Source: Pocillopora verrucosa (Eukaryota; Cnidaria; Anthozoa; Scleractinia; Pocilloporidae). Taken from it: 64,000 nt of DNA. Both the position numbers and the translations under genes were made by a program. The stretch lies in NCBI RefSeq assembly GCF_036669915.1, contig NC_089322.1, forward strand, positions 19,330,219 to 19,394,218. The letters run 5' to 3'. Positions 10,444-20,677 of this stretch are shown here, in pieces (positions within the stretch are counted from its first letter, which is position 1; every line of letters starts with the position of its first letter). The notes under the pieces are model-generated. The model worked only from the letters and a program-made list of their open reading frames with translations, had not been told where the DNA came from and made no database searches.

Positions 10444-13205
10444 TGTATTTCCTCGAAATATTAGTACCCAGGCGCTTTTTCAAAATTTCAGCTTGAGGAG
10501 GGGTGCTTACTAGAAGTAGGACACTTATTCAAGGGGGGCACTTCTCAAGTTAGCACAGCAATAGAATTAAAATTTAAAGAACAGATAATGCTCATTAAGG
10601 AACTCTGTTAGCACATGGAGATAGGAATGAGGAAGAAACTATTATCTTGTGCTGATTCCTTTGTAGTTGATTCTTAAAAAGTTGTAAATAAAGTGGCAGT
10701 AGAAATAGGTTTCTCTTGAGTTCTTACTATTTATGAAAGTGGAGAGGGGGGTGGGGGGCTTATTTGCTTATTCGAGAGGGACGCTTGTTTGACATTATGG
10801 GTAATTATTAAGGGGGGTTGGTGCTTTTTATAGTGTGGGAGCTTTTCTGCCCAGCTTTCAGTAGAGCATGGTCAATGAGTTTAAACTCAGAGTTGTTGAT
10901 TTTTTCAAGAAAAATTGACAATCAAATCCAGCTCTTGGGTAGGGCATTTAAACACAATTTAATGCCCTGGGCGGGGTATTTAAGCAAGCCAATCTTTAAA
11001 AGTTCACATGCCCATGGGTTGCCTATATTAAATCTTTGAATTGACCTACGCATAAAATTTTGACAGTTGGTGCGTGACATAGTCATGAACATGCATGTGG
11101 ACCTCAGGCCATCAATTGACACCAAGATTTTCTCAGCTTAAGGAGTTACCATCAGAGGAAGTGTGCAAAAAAAGCCACTTGCAACTTCAAGAAGATCAGC
11201 CAATAAAAAAGTGAATGTTTACGCATTTCAGACTATCATCTCATCCATGATCAGTTTCCTCAGTATCAACTGTTTTTATCTCTTGTTCCAGATGGAATAC
11301 AATGATTGTTACCTCAAAGTTATTCAGTGCGCTTTGCGGGATTGCCACCTTTTTTGTAATACTTTTTGAGTCTTGCCTCAATCATTTCCAGTTTTGGCAT
11401 TTTTTTTCTCTGTTATGGTGGGAATTTTCCAAATTGTCCTTTTGGGCTTGAAGTGCTAACTAGAAGGAAAACCTTGGTAGAACCTATTCAGTATCACATG
11501 GGCCCAAATCCCTCACCACTTGTCCATTAACTTCCAAAAAGAAAGGATGGGCTCTGTCTCATGAGTTTAAACTGGTGCCATTTTCTTCACGTTCATGTGT
11601 TATTCAAAATGAATGGCATCAGCCTCATTCAGTCTTGCTTATTTCAATAGAATGCTGCCATGTGAAATGAATTTTAAGTCGAAGTGGACTATGATGTTCA
11701 CAGATTAAAATAATGCAACTTGATTTGATTGTTAAAACATGAGATGAGTGACACAATAAATGGATAATAACTAAGGGGGCTGGAACTCCTTGTTTCTTTG
11801 GAATGTTGAATACAGTATTTCTGTCTGATTTAAAAATGTATTCAAACCAGTTTTACTTGTATTTCACTTTGCTAGAAATGTCGTGATCCTTCAATTGTTA
11901 TTTCTTAATTGCGATTGATGATACAAATTAACTTTTATGTTCTCTGTTGTTTAAGGAGATGTGAAGTGACCCCTATACATGTAGTTGGTACTATTGACAG
12001 AATAGATTGGTGTGACATTTACTGTGGCAAGCTGGTATTCCAGAGATTGTCATTAGTACCAGAAGCTTACTGTTGGTTTAAACTATCAGTCTTTTGTTCT
12101 CTCTATGCAACTTGCCTCGACTAGCTTATGCTGTATGCAAATTTTGTCTATTCTTTGTGATATTATGCTATTATGCCATATGCAAATTGTGTCTATACTT
12201 TATTTGTAACTGTAAAATTACCAATTAAGTTTTGAAATTTTGTTCAAATTTCATTGGATAAGAATATGAGGAGAGATTAGTTGAAATATTGTCATATTCC
12301 TTAACAGTGTCTGAGCTTCCAGGATGAGAGCTATAAAATTTCTTAAGTGACTGATGTAGGATTTGTCTGCCATAAAATTGGAGCAGCTAATCACTCGCCT
12401 TTAAAACTATAAATTACTTCAAATAGGCAGCCAAGTCGATGCCCACTATTAAATAATATGCAACATCAAAGTTCCCTTTTGACTTAAGTCTCTAAAATCT
12501 GATTGATGTAAATCATCCATTTTCATAAAGAGATCAACTAAACTCTCCACATTATTTTAATCTGACTTCATTCAGTCTTGTTCCCAGGAAAAAATTGCTT
12601 TATCCTCAGTAATAATCTTACTAGTTCCTTGTTTTTTGGTTGGTAAAATGAGTCTTTTCAGACCATTGAGAGGATACATGAATTTGGTATTTGTTAGGAA
12701 ATAATTGATTTATTAACTATTCTCATTACAGAAGGAAGCAGAAACTACTACTTGTTTTACTTCACAATTTTGCCACCTTTCACACAGCATATCTAGAAGC
12801 TAGGCATGTAATCTTCTGATTTGATGGAAAGCAAGGAGAGAGAATGTGAACTAATCATTCCCATTACCGGCCACACTTTTGGGCTTGCTAGGCAGCGGCT
12901 GGTTCCTGTCTTTGTACACACTTCTCCACTCATAGTGAAATTCTCCTCTGTTGAGGCTTAGGGGTAGTTTGACCAAAATAAAATTTTCAAATGTTAATGA
13001 AATTTGTCGAATTAATAATCAGATCTGATGATATTTACGACACTAATGATTGAAAAGAACTTCTTTACTCTGAGGAAATCTATAATTAATCCTCCATTTC
13101 TGACAAGCTCTCTTTGATGTAACGACCGTATTTTTAGTACTGACGTTATCTTACTTTTCTTTAGTTGACATTGACCTCTTTTGTTTTGGTAATTTTGTTT
13201 TTGGT

Positions 13206-13343
13206 CGAAGCCATTTTACGGAAAGGTCTCGGCAAAAAATTGAGCCTCTCAAAACTATTTCGACGTCACTCTGAACATTAAATAGTCAAGCTTCCTCAGT
13301 AAATACGAAAATCGAGCCTGATTTTTGTGAAGAAAGTTTGACC
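13206..13343 (+). promoter_or_regulatory. Conserved 5' leader of subfamily B (orphan copy)
   Basis: About 138 bp match, as reverse complement, the sequence just upstream of the minus-strand gene at 47126 (47127-47268). Shared landmarks are GAAGCCATTTTACGGAAAGG, ATTGAGCCTCTCAAAAC, a GACGTCACTC box and GCCTGATTTTTGTGAAGAAA directly before the ATG. It is probably promoter plus 5' UTR. Here it now drives only the truncated copy 13344-13508. Confidence 0.6.
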
Positions 13344-13508
13344 ATGATTCAGAGGTTTGCTAAAGAGTACAAGGAGTCAATAACCCTTGTCTACTTTTGC
13401 GGTAACCTTCTTCTTATCATCGTCGTCTTTGTAGTTGGAACCATTTACTTCTGGTCGAAGGGACCAGGAGAGGCGCTTACAGAAGGATCGGGAATAACAA
13501 AACATTGA
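13344..13508 (+). pseudogene. Truncated subfamily-B paralog
   Basis: The start and membrane segment match the gene at 47126 almost exactly (MIQRFAKEYKESITLVY, then GNLLLIIVVFVVGTIYFW). Right after the Trp a small deletion shifts the frame within the first 11-residue repeat, and the frame stops at 13508. The underlying DNA still shows the repeat (agggaccaggagaggcgctt) for a short way, then homology stops. About 85% of the protein is gone. It could still make a 54-aa membrane peptide, but nothing suggests it is kept. Confidence 0.75.
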
Positions 13509-13729
13509 TATTTCATTGTTCCGCTTCGTTACATGCGGTCAACAGTACTCACGTGCAAGGAAAATAACTTAGGAACTTTTACTATTTTTATAATCCAATC
13601 ACAGGTCGGAGCCATTCCTGTCTTCAGTCGCTTCTCCAGCCAAGGAGAGCTGCACGTTGTAATTTTTGTCTTTTCAAGTCTAGTTCAATCCATCTCCTTA
13701 AAAACCATCGTCCTCGATATTTAACAACC

Positions 13730-14977
13730 ATGATTCTGAACTTTATTGAAGAGTACGATAGCGTAATAAACGTCTGCTACGGTCTTGGTATGTTACTTCT
13801 TACGAGCCTCCTCGTCCTAGTTCCAGCTTGGACAGTTAGAAACTACAGAAAGGAGGATCGCAATTACAGCGACAAATGCAGACAGGAGGATCAAGATCAC
13901 AAGGAGAGTTGCACACAGCAAAAGCAAACAGAATATCAGAATCTGGAATGGCGCCTATTCGCGAAAGAAATTTACGAAAAGTACACAGGGAGTCAAGACA
14001 TCCTAGAGAAATTGTCAAAGGTAAAGAACACTGCAGAATGTATGCCAATCCACTCTGAGTTAACAGGCCTCGATGTTTTACGATACATGCTTTCCAGTGC
14101 TAACTACCGCAATTTTGAGAGCAGGTCACCTGAGTTGAGGGCCCTTCATAAAAACTATTTGGCGATTCTCTCTCTACTAAAATACTGTTTTGCCGTGTTT
14201 CCCTCTGGAATAGCGCCAGAAAACATAATGGAACATTTAAGAGGATTGGTGGAAGAGTTGTGTGAGGTAGTAGAGCCTTTCCTCACAAGGGAACAACAAA
14301 GGATCCCTTTGAAATGTCTTGAACGTTTTGGCAGTAACAGAGCATCAAATACAGCGACTGAGCATGACACAAGAAGAAAGAGCGAGGTTGATGTGAAATC
14401 CATTATTCCGTATGTTGACAGCTTACAGTTTGGTGGTTCTGATGCTAACATGTTCCTAATATATTTGCCTGGGGTGGACAAAGCCTTGGAAGATTGCAAT
14501 GGCAATGAGAGAAAGAATCTCCAGTTTCTCAGAAAACGAAACGAACAACTTGAGACACAATCTGCCACATTCTTCAGTGAACATCAGGCAAAACTGCCTG
14601 TTGGATCGGTTGAGCAGATCAGGAATCATGATAGCAATGAAGTAATTCTAATGAAAGTACGACATGAAGTCCGTCTGTACATCCATCTGATCCTGAGCAA
14701 AAGCCTGAGAAGTTCAGAAAATGAACGATTTGAGAGAAACATAAATAGTCTGCGTGAGATTTATGGGAACAACAACATGGCATTAAAAGCAATGGACGAT
14801 CGGATTAAAGAAGTATCTTGCCGTGTCCGTAGAAAATTGGAGGCTATTGAGAAGGACCTACCAGAAGATCTAACAGACCAGGACTTCCTCAAAATGTTGA
14901 GGGAGTTAGAAAAATATCTGCCAAACCTCAGTTCAGAGGAGAATCTTTGTCGTGAAACAGCTGAAACCCCTGTATAA
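13730..14977 (+). CDS. Hendecad-stalk membrane protein, paralog 2 (subfamily A)
   Basis: An intronless 415-aa tandem partner of the gene at 7461, with the same layout: acidic N-terminus (MILNFIEEYDSV), membrane segment ~13-34, stalk, then the helical domain with TGLDVLRYML, FGSNRASN, YVDSLQFGG and HEVRLYIHLIL. The stalk has three 11-residue repeats (residues 41-73) instead of six. The leader ttttcaagtctrgttcaatc and ...gatatttaacaacc before the ATG are shared with paralog 1. By eye, after the stalk there are about 48 amino-acid-changing and 3 silent differences from paralog 1, plus two small in-frame indels. The N-terminal 40 codons also differ almost only at replacement sites. The frame is fully open, which argues for a working gene. 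Confidence 0.8.
   Translation: MILNFIEEYDSVINVCYGLGMLLLTSLLVLVPAWTVRNYRKEDRNYSDKCRQEDQDHKESCTQQKQTEYQNLEWRLFAKEIYEKYTGSQDILEKLSKVKNTAECMPIHSELTGLDVLRYMLSSANYRNFESRSPELRALHKNYLAILSLLKYCFAVFPSGIAPENIMEHLRGLVEELCEVVEPFLTREQQRIPLKCLERFGSNRASNTATEHDTRRKSEVDVKSIIPYVDSLQFGGSDANMFLIYLPGVDKALEDCNGNERKNLQFLRKRNEQLETQSATFFSEHQAKLPVGSVEQIRNHDSNEVILMKVRHEVRLYIHLILSKSLRSSENERFERNINSLREIYGNNNMALKAMDDRIKEVSCRVRRKLEAIEKDLPEDLTDQDFLKMLRELEKYLPNLSSEENLCRETAETPV
13850..13948 (+). repeat. Three in-frame 33-bp repeats (hendecad stalk)
   Basis: These encode KEDRNYSDKCR, QEDQDHKESCT and QQKQTEYQNLE (residues 41-73). The block keeps the first, second and last repeat types of paralog 1 and lacks the middle three. Confidence 0.85.
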
Positions 14978-15770
14978 AGTTTGTGCCTTATCCTTGTTGT
15001 TTTTGTATGATAATGACATGGTAATACTTAGATAAATTCAGGCCTTGCTTAATTATAGTAAGCCCAAGCAATTCAGTTATGAATATATCTGAGTTTGAAT
15101 TAGCAACAGTTCCTTGTAATTAGTGTAATTAAGTATGAGAAAGACTCCAGTATGTTGTAAAAGGTTTATTCGTGTGTTGTGAATGCAAACCTCAGAAGGA
15201 TCCCCTTTTGTGTTTATTCATGATATATTGCAGACTTAGTGTACATGTACTCACTGCAAGGTTTTGTGTTCATGTATCATGCGATGTATGAGATTAGGAT
15301 AATCAAACCTACAGTTAAATAGGTAAATGTCATCTTAATTCTACAACACTAGGCCACACAAGCTGAAATAGATTAATTTTTTGCCAGAGAGTGTGTTTCC
15401 ATCTCTATAGTGTTCCATTTATATTATGGCAGTTACACTTCATTTAATAGTGCTGAACCTATTTTTCTCACGAGGGACACCTTCAAAGGTTTAATGTATC
15501 CTTTAAGATGGTACAGCAAATGTCACCAGCAGTTCCTGACCCCTAATGAGACATGTAAATAATGTTGAATTAAAAATTAAAAAATATTCAACCTAACCGG
15601 CAAGGCAGATGTAATGTTTGGCAGATGAGTGCTCAGTGACCCTCAGTATTTCCTCAGTGAAAATCATAGCTGCTATCTTTTAAATTTTACAATGGTGGAA
15701 GACAGGGGAGAGTAAGAACCAAGGGGGTGAGCAAGGGTTAAAAGGAAGGAGATGGGAGAGGGTGGTCCAT

Positions 15771-15982
15771 TTAACCCTTTAGCCCTCAAGATCTGATTGC
15801 TAATTCTCCCCTCTAGCTGCTATACATTTCCATACAAATAAGTAACAAAAATTTGGTGTTAGATCAAGACAACAACTTCTACCTGATAAGTTTGAGTATT
15901 CTCGTCACCTGTTTCCTGGATAATGTATAGATGTTACAGAGAGAAGTTACATGTTAATCACTTCGAGGAGTTAAAGGGTTAA
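15771..15982. mobile_element. TTAACCC-ended MITE, type A
   Basis: The copy carried inside duplicated unit 2; identical to 9604-9815 by eye. Confidence 0.65.
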
Positions 15983-16406
15983 GAATAAAGATAATATCTT
16001 CTGGCACTTTTCAATGAAATTTTACTAATTAAAAAAAAAACAAAGCAATTGAACTAACTAACCAAATATTAAGAATATTGTGGTAAATTTTTTGGCTGAA
16101 CTAATTGTAACATTCAATTAAATAAAAGACTACTACAAAGAACCAATGAGAAGTCAGAGTATTTGTAATAGTAATAGGACCCAGTGGAGTTCAATCTGGT
16201 CTGTGATTAAAGAAGTGATGAACAAAATCAGATGACTATGAGGTTGGAGTCTAATTTGTCAATTATGAGTATGATTACAGAAAGAATTGGACAACATGAA
16301 GTCCTGTTACCAATTGATCATAACTTATTGTTACCTTACAGTTTTAGAAAGTAGTCTTTTTGTTGCTATGGTTTGCATTATGTTTATTTTTGTTAATGGT
16401 TTTAAC

Positions 16407-16610
16407 TTAACCCCTAATATCAGTATGCATATTCTCCATACTGTCCATCATACATTTCTTTCAGTGCTGATGAGGAGAATTTGTTTAACAATCTAGAGCC
16501 TCTTTCATTAATGATCATTTCCTTTGTTCTTGTGACCTTTAAGTGTGATTCAGGGAAGATATTGCAAGGAGAAATTAGATGTTAGTCATTCTTTGGAGTG
16601 TAAAGGTTAA
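16407..16610. mobile_element. TTAACCC-ended MITE, type B
   Basis: The copy carried inside duplicated unit 2; one clear difference from 10240-10443 (GTGTAAAGG for GTGAAAAGG). Confidence 0.6.
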
Positions 16611-19287
16611 TGTATTTCCTCGAAATATTAGTACCCAGGCGCTTTTTCAAAATTTCAGCTTGAGGAGGGGTGCTTACTAGAAGTAGGACACTTATTCAAG
16701 GTGGGCACTTCTCAAGTTAGCACAGCAATAGAATTAAAATTTAAAGAACAGATAATGCTCATTAAGGAACTCTGTTAGCACATGGAGATAGGAATGAGGA
16801 AGAAACTATTATCTTGTGCTGATTCCTTTGTAGTTGATTCTTAAAAAGTTGTAAATAAAGTGGCAGTAGAAATAGGTTTCTCTTGTGTTCTTACTATTTA
16901 TGAAAGTGGAGAGGGGGGTGGGGGGCTTATTTGCTTATTCGAGAGGGACGCTTGTTTGACATTATGGGTAATTATCTAGGGGGGTTGGTGCTTTTGATAG
17001 CGTGGGAGCTTATCTGCTGAGCTTTCAGTAGAGCATGTCACAACTCACAATCGTTGATTTTTCAAGAAAAATTGACTATCAAATCCAGCACTTGGGTAGG
17101 GCATTTAAACACAATTTAGTGCCCTGGGAGGGGTATTTAAACAAGCCAGTCTTAAAAAGTTCACTTGCCCATGGGTTGCCTAGGGGGGATATTAAATCTT
17201 TGAATTGACCTATACATAAAATTTTGACAGTTGGTGCGTGACATAGTCATGAACATGCATGTGGACCTCAGGCCATCAATTGACAACAAGATTTTCAGCT
17301 TAATGAGTTACCATCAGAGGAAGTGTGCAGAAAAAGCCACTTGCAACTTCAAGAAGATCAGCCAATAAAAAAGTGAATGTTTACGCATTTCAGACTATCA
17401 TCTCATCCATGATCAGTTTCCTCAGTATCAACTGTTTTTATCTCTTGTTCCAGATGGAATACAATGATTGTTACCTCAAAGTTATTCAGTGTGCTTTGCG
17501 GGATTGCCACCTTTTTGTAATACTTTTTGAGTCTTGCCCCGATCATCTCCAGTTTTGGCATATTTTTTTCTATGTTACAGTGGGAATTTTCTGAATTGCC
17601 TTTTTGGGCTTGAAGTGGTAACTAGAAGGAAAACCTTGGTAGAACCTATTCAGTATCACATGGCCCCAAATCCCTCACCACTAGTCCATCAACCTCAAAC
17701 CAAAACAAATACATGGGCTTGTCTCATGAGTTTAAACTGGTGCCATTTTCTTCATGTTCATGTGTTATTCAAAATGAATGGCATCAGCCTCATTCAGTCT
17801 TATTTATTTCAGTAGAACACTTCTGCCATGCAAAATGAATTTTGAGTGGAAGTACAAATTATGACGCTTTCAGATTAAAATAATCCAACTTTCTTGGATT
17901 CTTAAAACATGAGATGAATGGTACAATAAATGGATAATAACTTAGGGGGCTGGAACTCCTTGTTTCTTTGGAATGTTGAATACAGTATTTCTGTAACATT
18001 TAAAAACGAATTTCAAGTCAAAAGTATATTCAACCCAGTATTACTTGTATTTCACTTTCTAGAAATGTCTTGATCCTTCAATTGTTATTTCTTAATTGCA
18101 ATTGATAATAGGAATTGACTTTTATGTTCTCTGCTGTTTAAGGAGATGTGAAGTGACCTCTGTACATGTAGTTGGTACTATTGACAGAATGGATAGGTGT
18201 GACATTTACTGTGGCAAGCTGGTGTTCCAGAGATTGTCATTAGTACCAGAAGCTTACTACTGGTTTAAATCATCAGTCTTTGTTCTCTCTATGTTCATAT
18301 AGCTTATGCAATATGAAAATTTTGTCTATTCTTTGTGACATTATGCTATATGCAAATTGTGTCTATACTTTATTTGTAACTGTAAAATTACCAATTAAGT
18401 TTTTGAAATTTTTGTCCAATTTCACTGGATAAGAATATGAGGAATGATTAGGTGAAATATTGTTATGTTCCCTAAGAGTGTCTGAGCTTCCAGGATGAGA
18501 GCTATAGAATATTTTAATTGACTGATGTAGGATTTGTCTGCCATAAAATTGGCACAGCCAAACCCTTAGCTAAAAAACTATAAATTACCTCAAATAGGCA
18601 GCCAAGTAGATGCCCATTACTAAATAATATGCAAATCAAAGTTCCCTTTTGACTTAAGTCTCTAAAATCTGATTGATGTAAATCATCCATTTTCATGAAG
18701 AGGTCAACAAAACTCTCCACATTATTTTAATCTGACTTCATTCAGTCTTGTTCCCAGGAAAAAATGGCTTTATCCTCAGTGATAATCCTACTAGTTCCTT
18801 GTTTTTTGGTTGGTAAAATGAGTCTTTTCAGACCATTGAAAGGATAAACGAATTTGGTATTTGTTAGGAAATAATTGATTCATTAACTATTCTTAATACA
18901 AATGGAAGCAGAAACTACTGCCTGTTTTACTTCACAATTTTGCCATCTTTCAGAAAGTATATTTAGAAGCTAAGTATGTAAAATTCTGATTTGATGGAAA
19001 GCAAGGAGAATGTAAATTAATCGTTCCCATCACTGGTCACACTTTTGGGCTCATTAGGCAAATGTAACAGGCTGGTTTTCCTTGCCTTTGTACACACCCC
19101 TGCACTCAAGGTGAAATTCTCATCTGTCGAGGCTTTGGGGTAGTTTAACCAAAATAATCATGAAATTTTTTGCATCATTGATCATATCTAACAATATATC
19201 GGAGACTAATGATTGAGAATAACTTCTTTACTCTGAGGAAATCCACAATTGTTCCTCCATTTCCAACGAGCTCTCAGCTCTCAGACC

Positions 19288-19592
19288 TGGTAATTTTACA
19301 GTTACAAATAAAGTATAGTCACAATCTGCATATAGCATAATAGCATAATGTCACAAAGAATAGACAAAATTTTCATATAGCATAAGCTAGTCTAGGCAAG
19401 TTGTATAGAGAGAGAACAAAAGACCGATAATTTAAACCAACAGTCAGCGCTTGCCACAGTAAATATCACACCTTTCCATTCTGTCAATAATACCAACTAC
19501 AAGTATGGATGTCACTTAACATCTCCTTTAACAGCAGAGAACATAAAAGTTAATTCCTATCATCAATCGCAATTAAGTAATAACGACCGTAT
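19288..19592 (-). repeat. Inverted copy of 18085-18395
   Basis: The stretch from ggtaattttacagttacaaa to caattaagtaataacgaccg reads, as reverse complement, like 18085-18395 (same landmarks: acttttatgttctctgctgt, tgacatttactgtggcaagc). The two arms face each other across about 0.9 kb. It marks the end of unit 2 and the start of unit 3's upstream region. Confidence 0.6.
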
Positions 19593-20158
19593 CTATATCT
19601 GCCGTGGTAAACTTACTTTTCTTTACTTGATATGATGGACATTGACCTATTTTCTTTTGGCCATCGGCCCCGCCGGTTGTGGTTCATGTCAAAAAAACTT
19701 TCGAAATAAAACAGAAGTCTGCAAACTTAAATTCGTCGCTAGCAGAACTATTGAAGCTCTACAAAACGCTCACAGGAAAGTGAGTGCCTCAAATGATCAA
19801 CCATAACTTGAGATAGCAATGAAACGATCAAAGTATACTATGAAATACGTCTGCGCTCTTCGGCAGGCCTCTTGCATTTTTCACAAATAACATCTAAATC
19901 GATCGCCCAGACAATCTTAAAACAAAGACTCGAAGTTGTTTGTATACTCTTTTGCTTTTTGAAAATCACTTCCTTCCACGCACCACACGACAATTTTAAG
20001 ACTTTGACGCTTCCAACCAAGTTACAGAGGGAAAAATGACAAGAAAGGTGATGTCAAATACTCGATCCACTGTTGTTTTCCGACGCACTTTCTTCTTCAG
20101 CAGTAATTTAGCGAAGAACCGACGCAGGCGCATACCAGCGGTTCTCACATCAAATTAA
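19593..20158 (+). repeat. Upstream region of unit 3, shared with 39850-40680
   Basis: There is no gene here. Pieces match, inverted, the upstream region of the broken copy at 38779-39774. Examples are the ccgccggttgtggttcatgt region (against 40600), the clocked pair cgtctgcgctcttcggcagg (against 40410) and the gatccactgttgttttccga stretch (against 39920). It is therefore ancestral 5' flank of subfamily B units. Confidence 0.55.
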
Positions 20159-20342
20159 CAAATAGATTCCAAGCTGCCGCGCGTCCGTTCAGTAATACAT
20201 CACAGATGACGTCAAAATGTGGTAAGAACAAAAAAGTGGCACACGAAGCGCAGCCGATTGTGACATTGATGTTCTTACCACATTTTGACGTCCTCTGTGA
20301 TCTATTACTGAACAGACGCACGGCAACTTGGAATCTATTGTT
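20159..20342. mobile_element. Fold-back element, ~70-bp arms
   Basis: The left arm (20159-20230: aatagattccaagctgccg through tgacgtcaaaatgtggtaag) and the right arm (20271-20342) are reverse complements with few mismatches, leaving a ~40-bp loop. Each arm has a TGACGTC or GACGTCC box. It is non-coding and would form a hairpin. Confidence 0.65.
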
Positions 20343-20484
20343 TTATATAATAAAGAATTTTTAAAAAAAAGTTTTTTAATGATGACGTCATCTATACGTC
20401 TGTCCTCCAATAGATCATAAGTGAGAACCAATCAGAATGCGTGTATAACTGAGCTTATTATTATATTACAAAAATTGGATCAAT

Positions 20485-20604
20485 ATCAGTATCTGGGCAA
20501 TTGCCCACCTACCCCTCCCCTAACCCAACAACAATCTATTGATAACAATTTGGGGTAAATGTTGAGTTATGGGAGCGGTAGGTGGGCAGTTGACCAAATA
20601 CTGA
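20485..20604. mobile_element. Small fold-back MITE, copy 1
   Basis: About 120 bp. The arms CAGTATCTGGGCAATTGCCC and CCCACCTACCCCTCCC are answered by AGCGGTAGGTGGGCAGTTG and CCAAATACTGA. A second copy of the same element is at 62752-62860. Confidence 0.65.
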
Positions 20605-20639
20605 CAGAACGTAATGTAATCCCTCTCTGCTCTAAGCTT

Positions 20640-20677
20640 CCTAAATCGAGCCTGAGTTTCGTGAAGAAAGGTTGACT
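20640..20677 (+). promoter_or_regulatory. Conserved subfamily-B leader
   Basis: AATCGAGCCTGAGTTTCGTG followed by AAGAAAGGTTGACT directly precedes the ATG and matches the leaders at 13317, 47127-47156 and 39776-39806. This fixes the start at 20678. Confidence 0.6.

Larger units (their letters stand above)
8811..13195 (+). repeat. 3' flank of family unit 1
   Basis: No gene is supported in this stretch. It is the downstream part of a ~6-kb duplicated unit and matches 14978-19290 collinearly. The first 2 kb (to about 10805) differ at only about five positions by eye. From about 10806 on the two copies differ clearly more, with many small indels. It holds two TTAACCC-type elements (9604-9815, 10240-10443), a GC-skewed run near 10740-10760 and stretches shared, inverted, with 37590-38520 and 41040-45780. 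A small open frame at 10120-10329 is identical in both copies, but it overlaps the repeat element and is not convincing. Confidence 0.7.
14978..19290 (+). repeat. 3' flank of family unit 2
   Basis: Collinear copy of 8811-13140. It contains a type A MITE (15771-15982), a type B MITE (16407-16610) and no supported gene. The small open frames here have counterparts in unit 1 with shifted or broken frames, so I treat them as chance. Confidence 0.7.

Noticed and set aside
11163..11369. 68-89 aa frame at 11163 and 17325
   Set aside because: The frame is lost after a 1-bp change between the two copies, and the inverted unit has no open counterpart.
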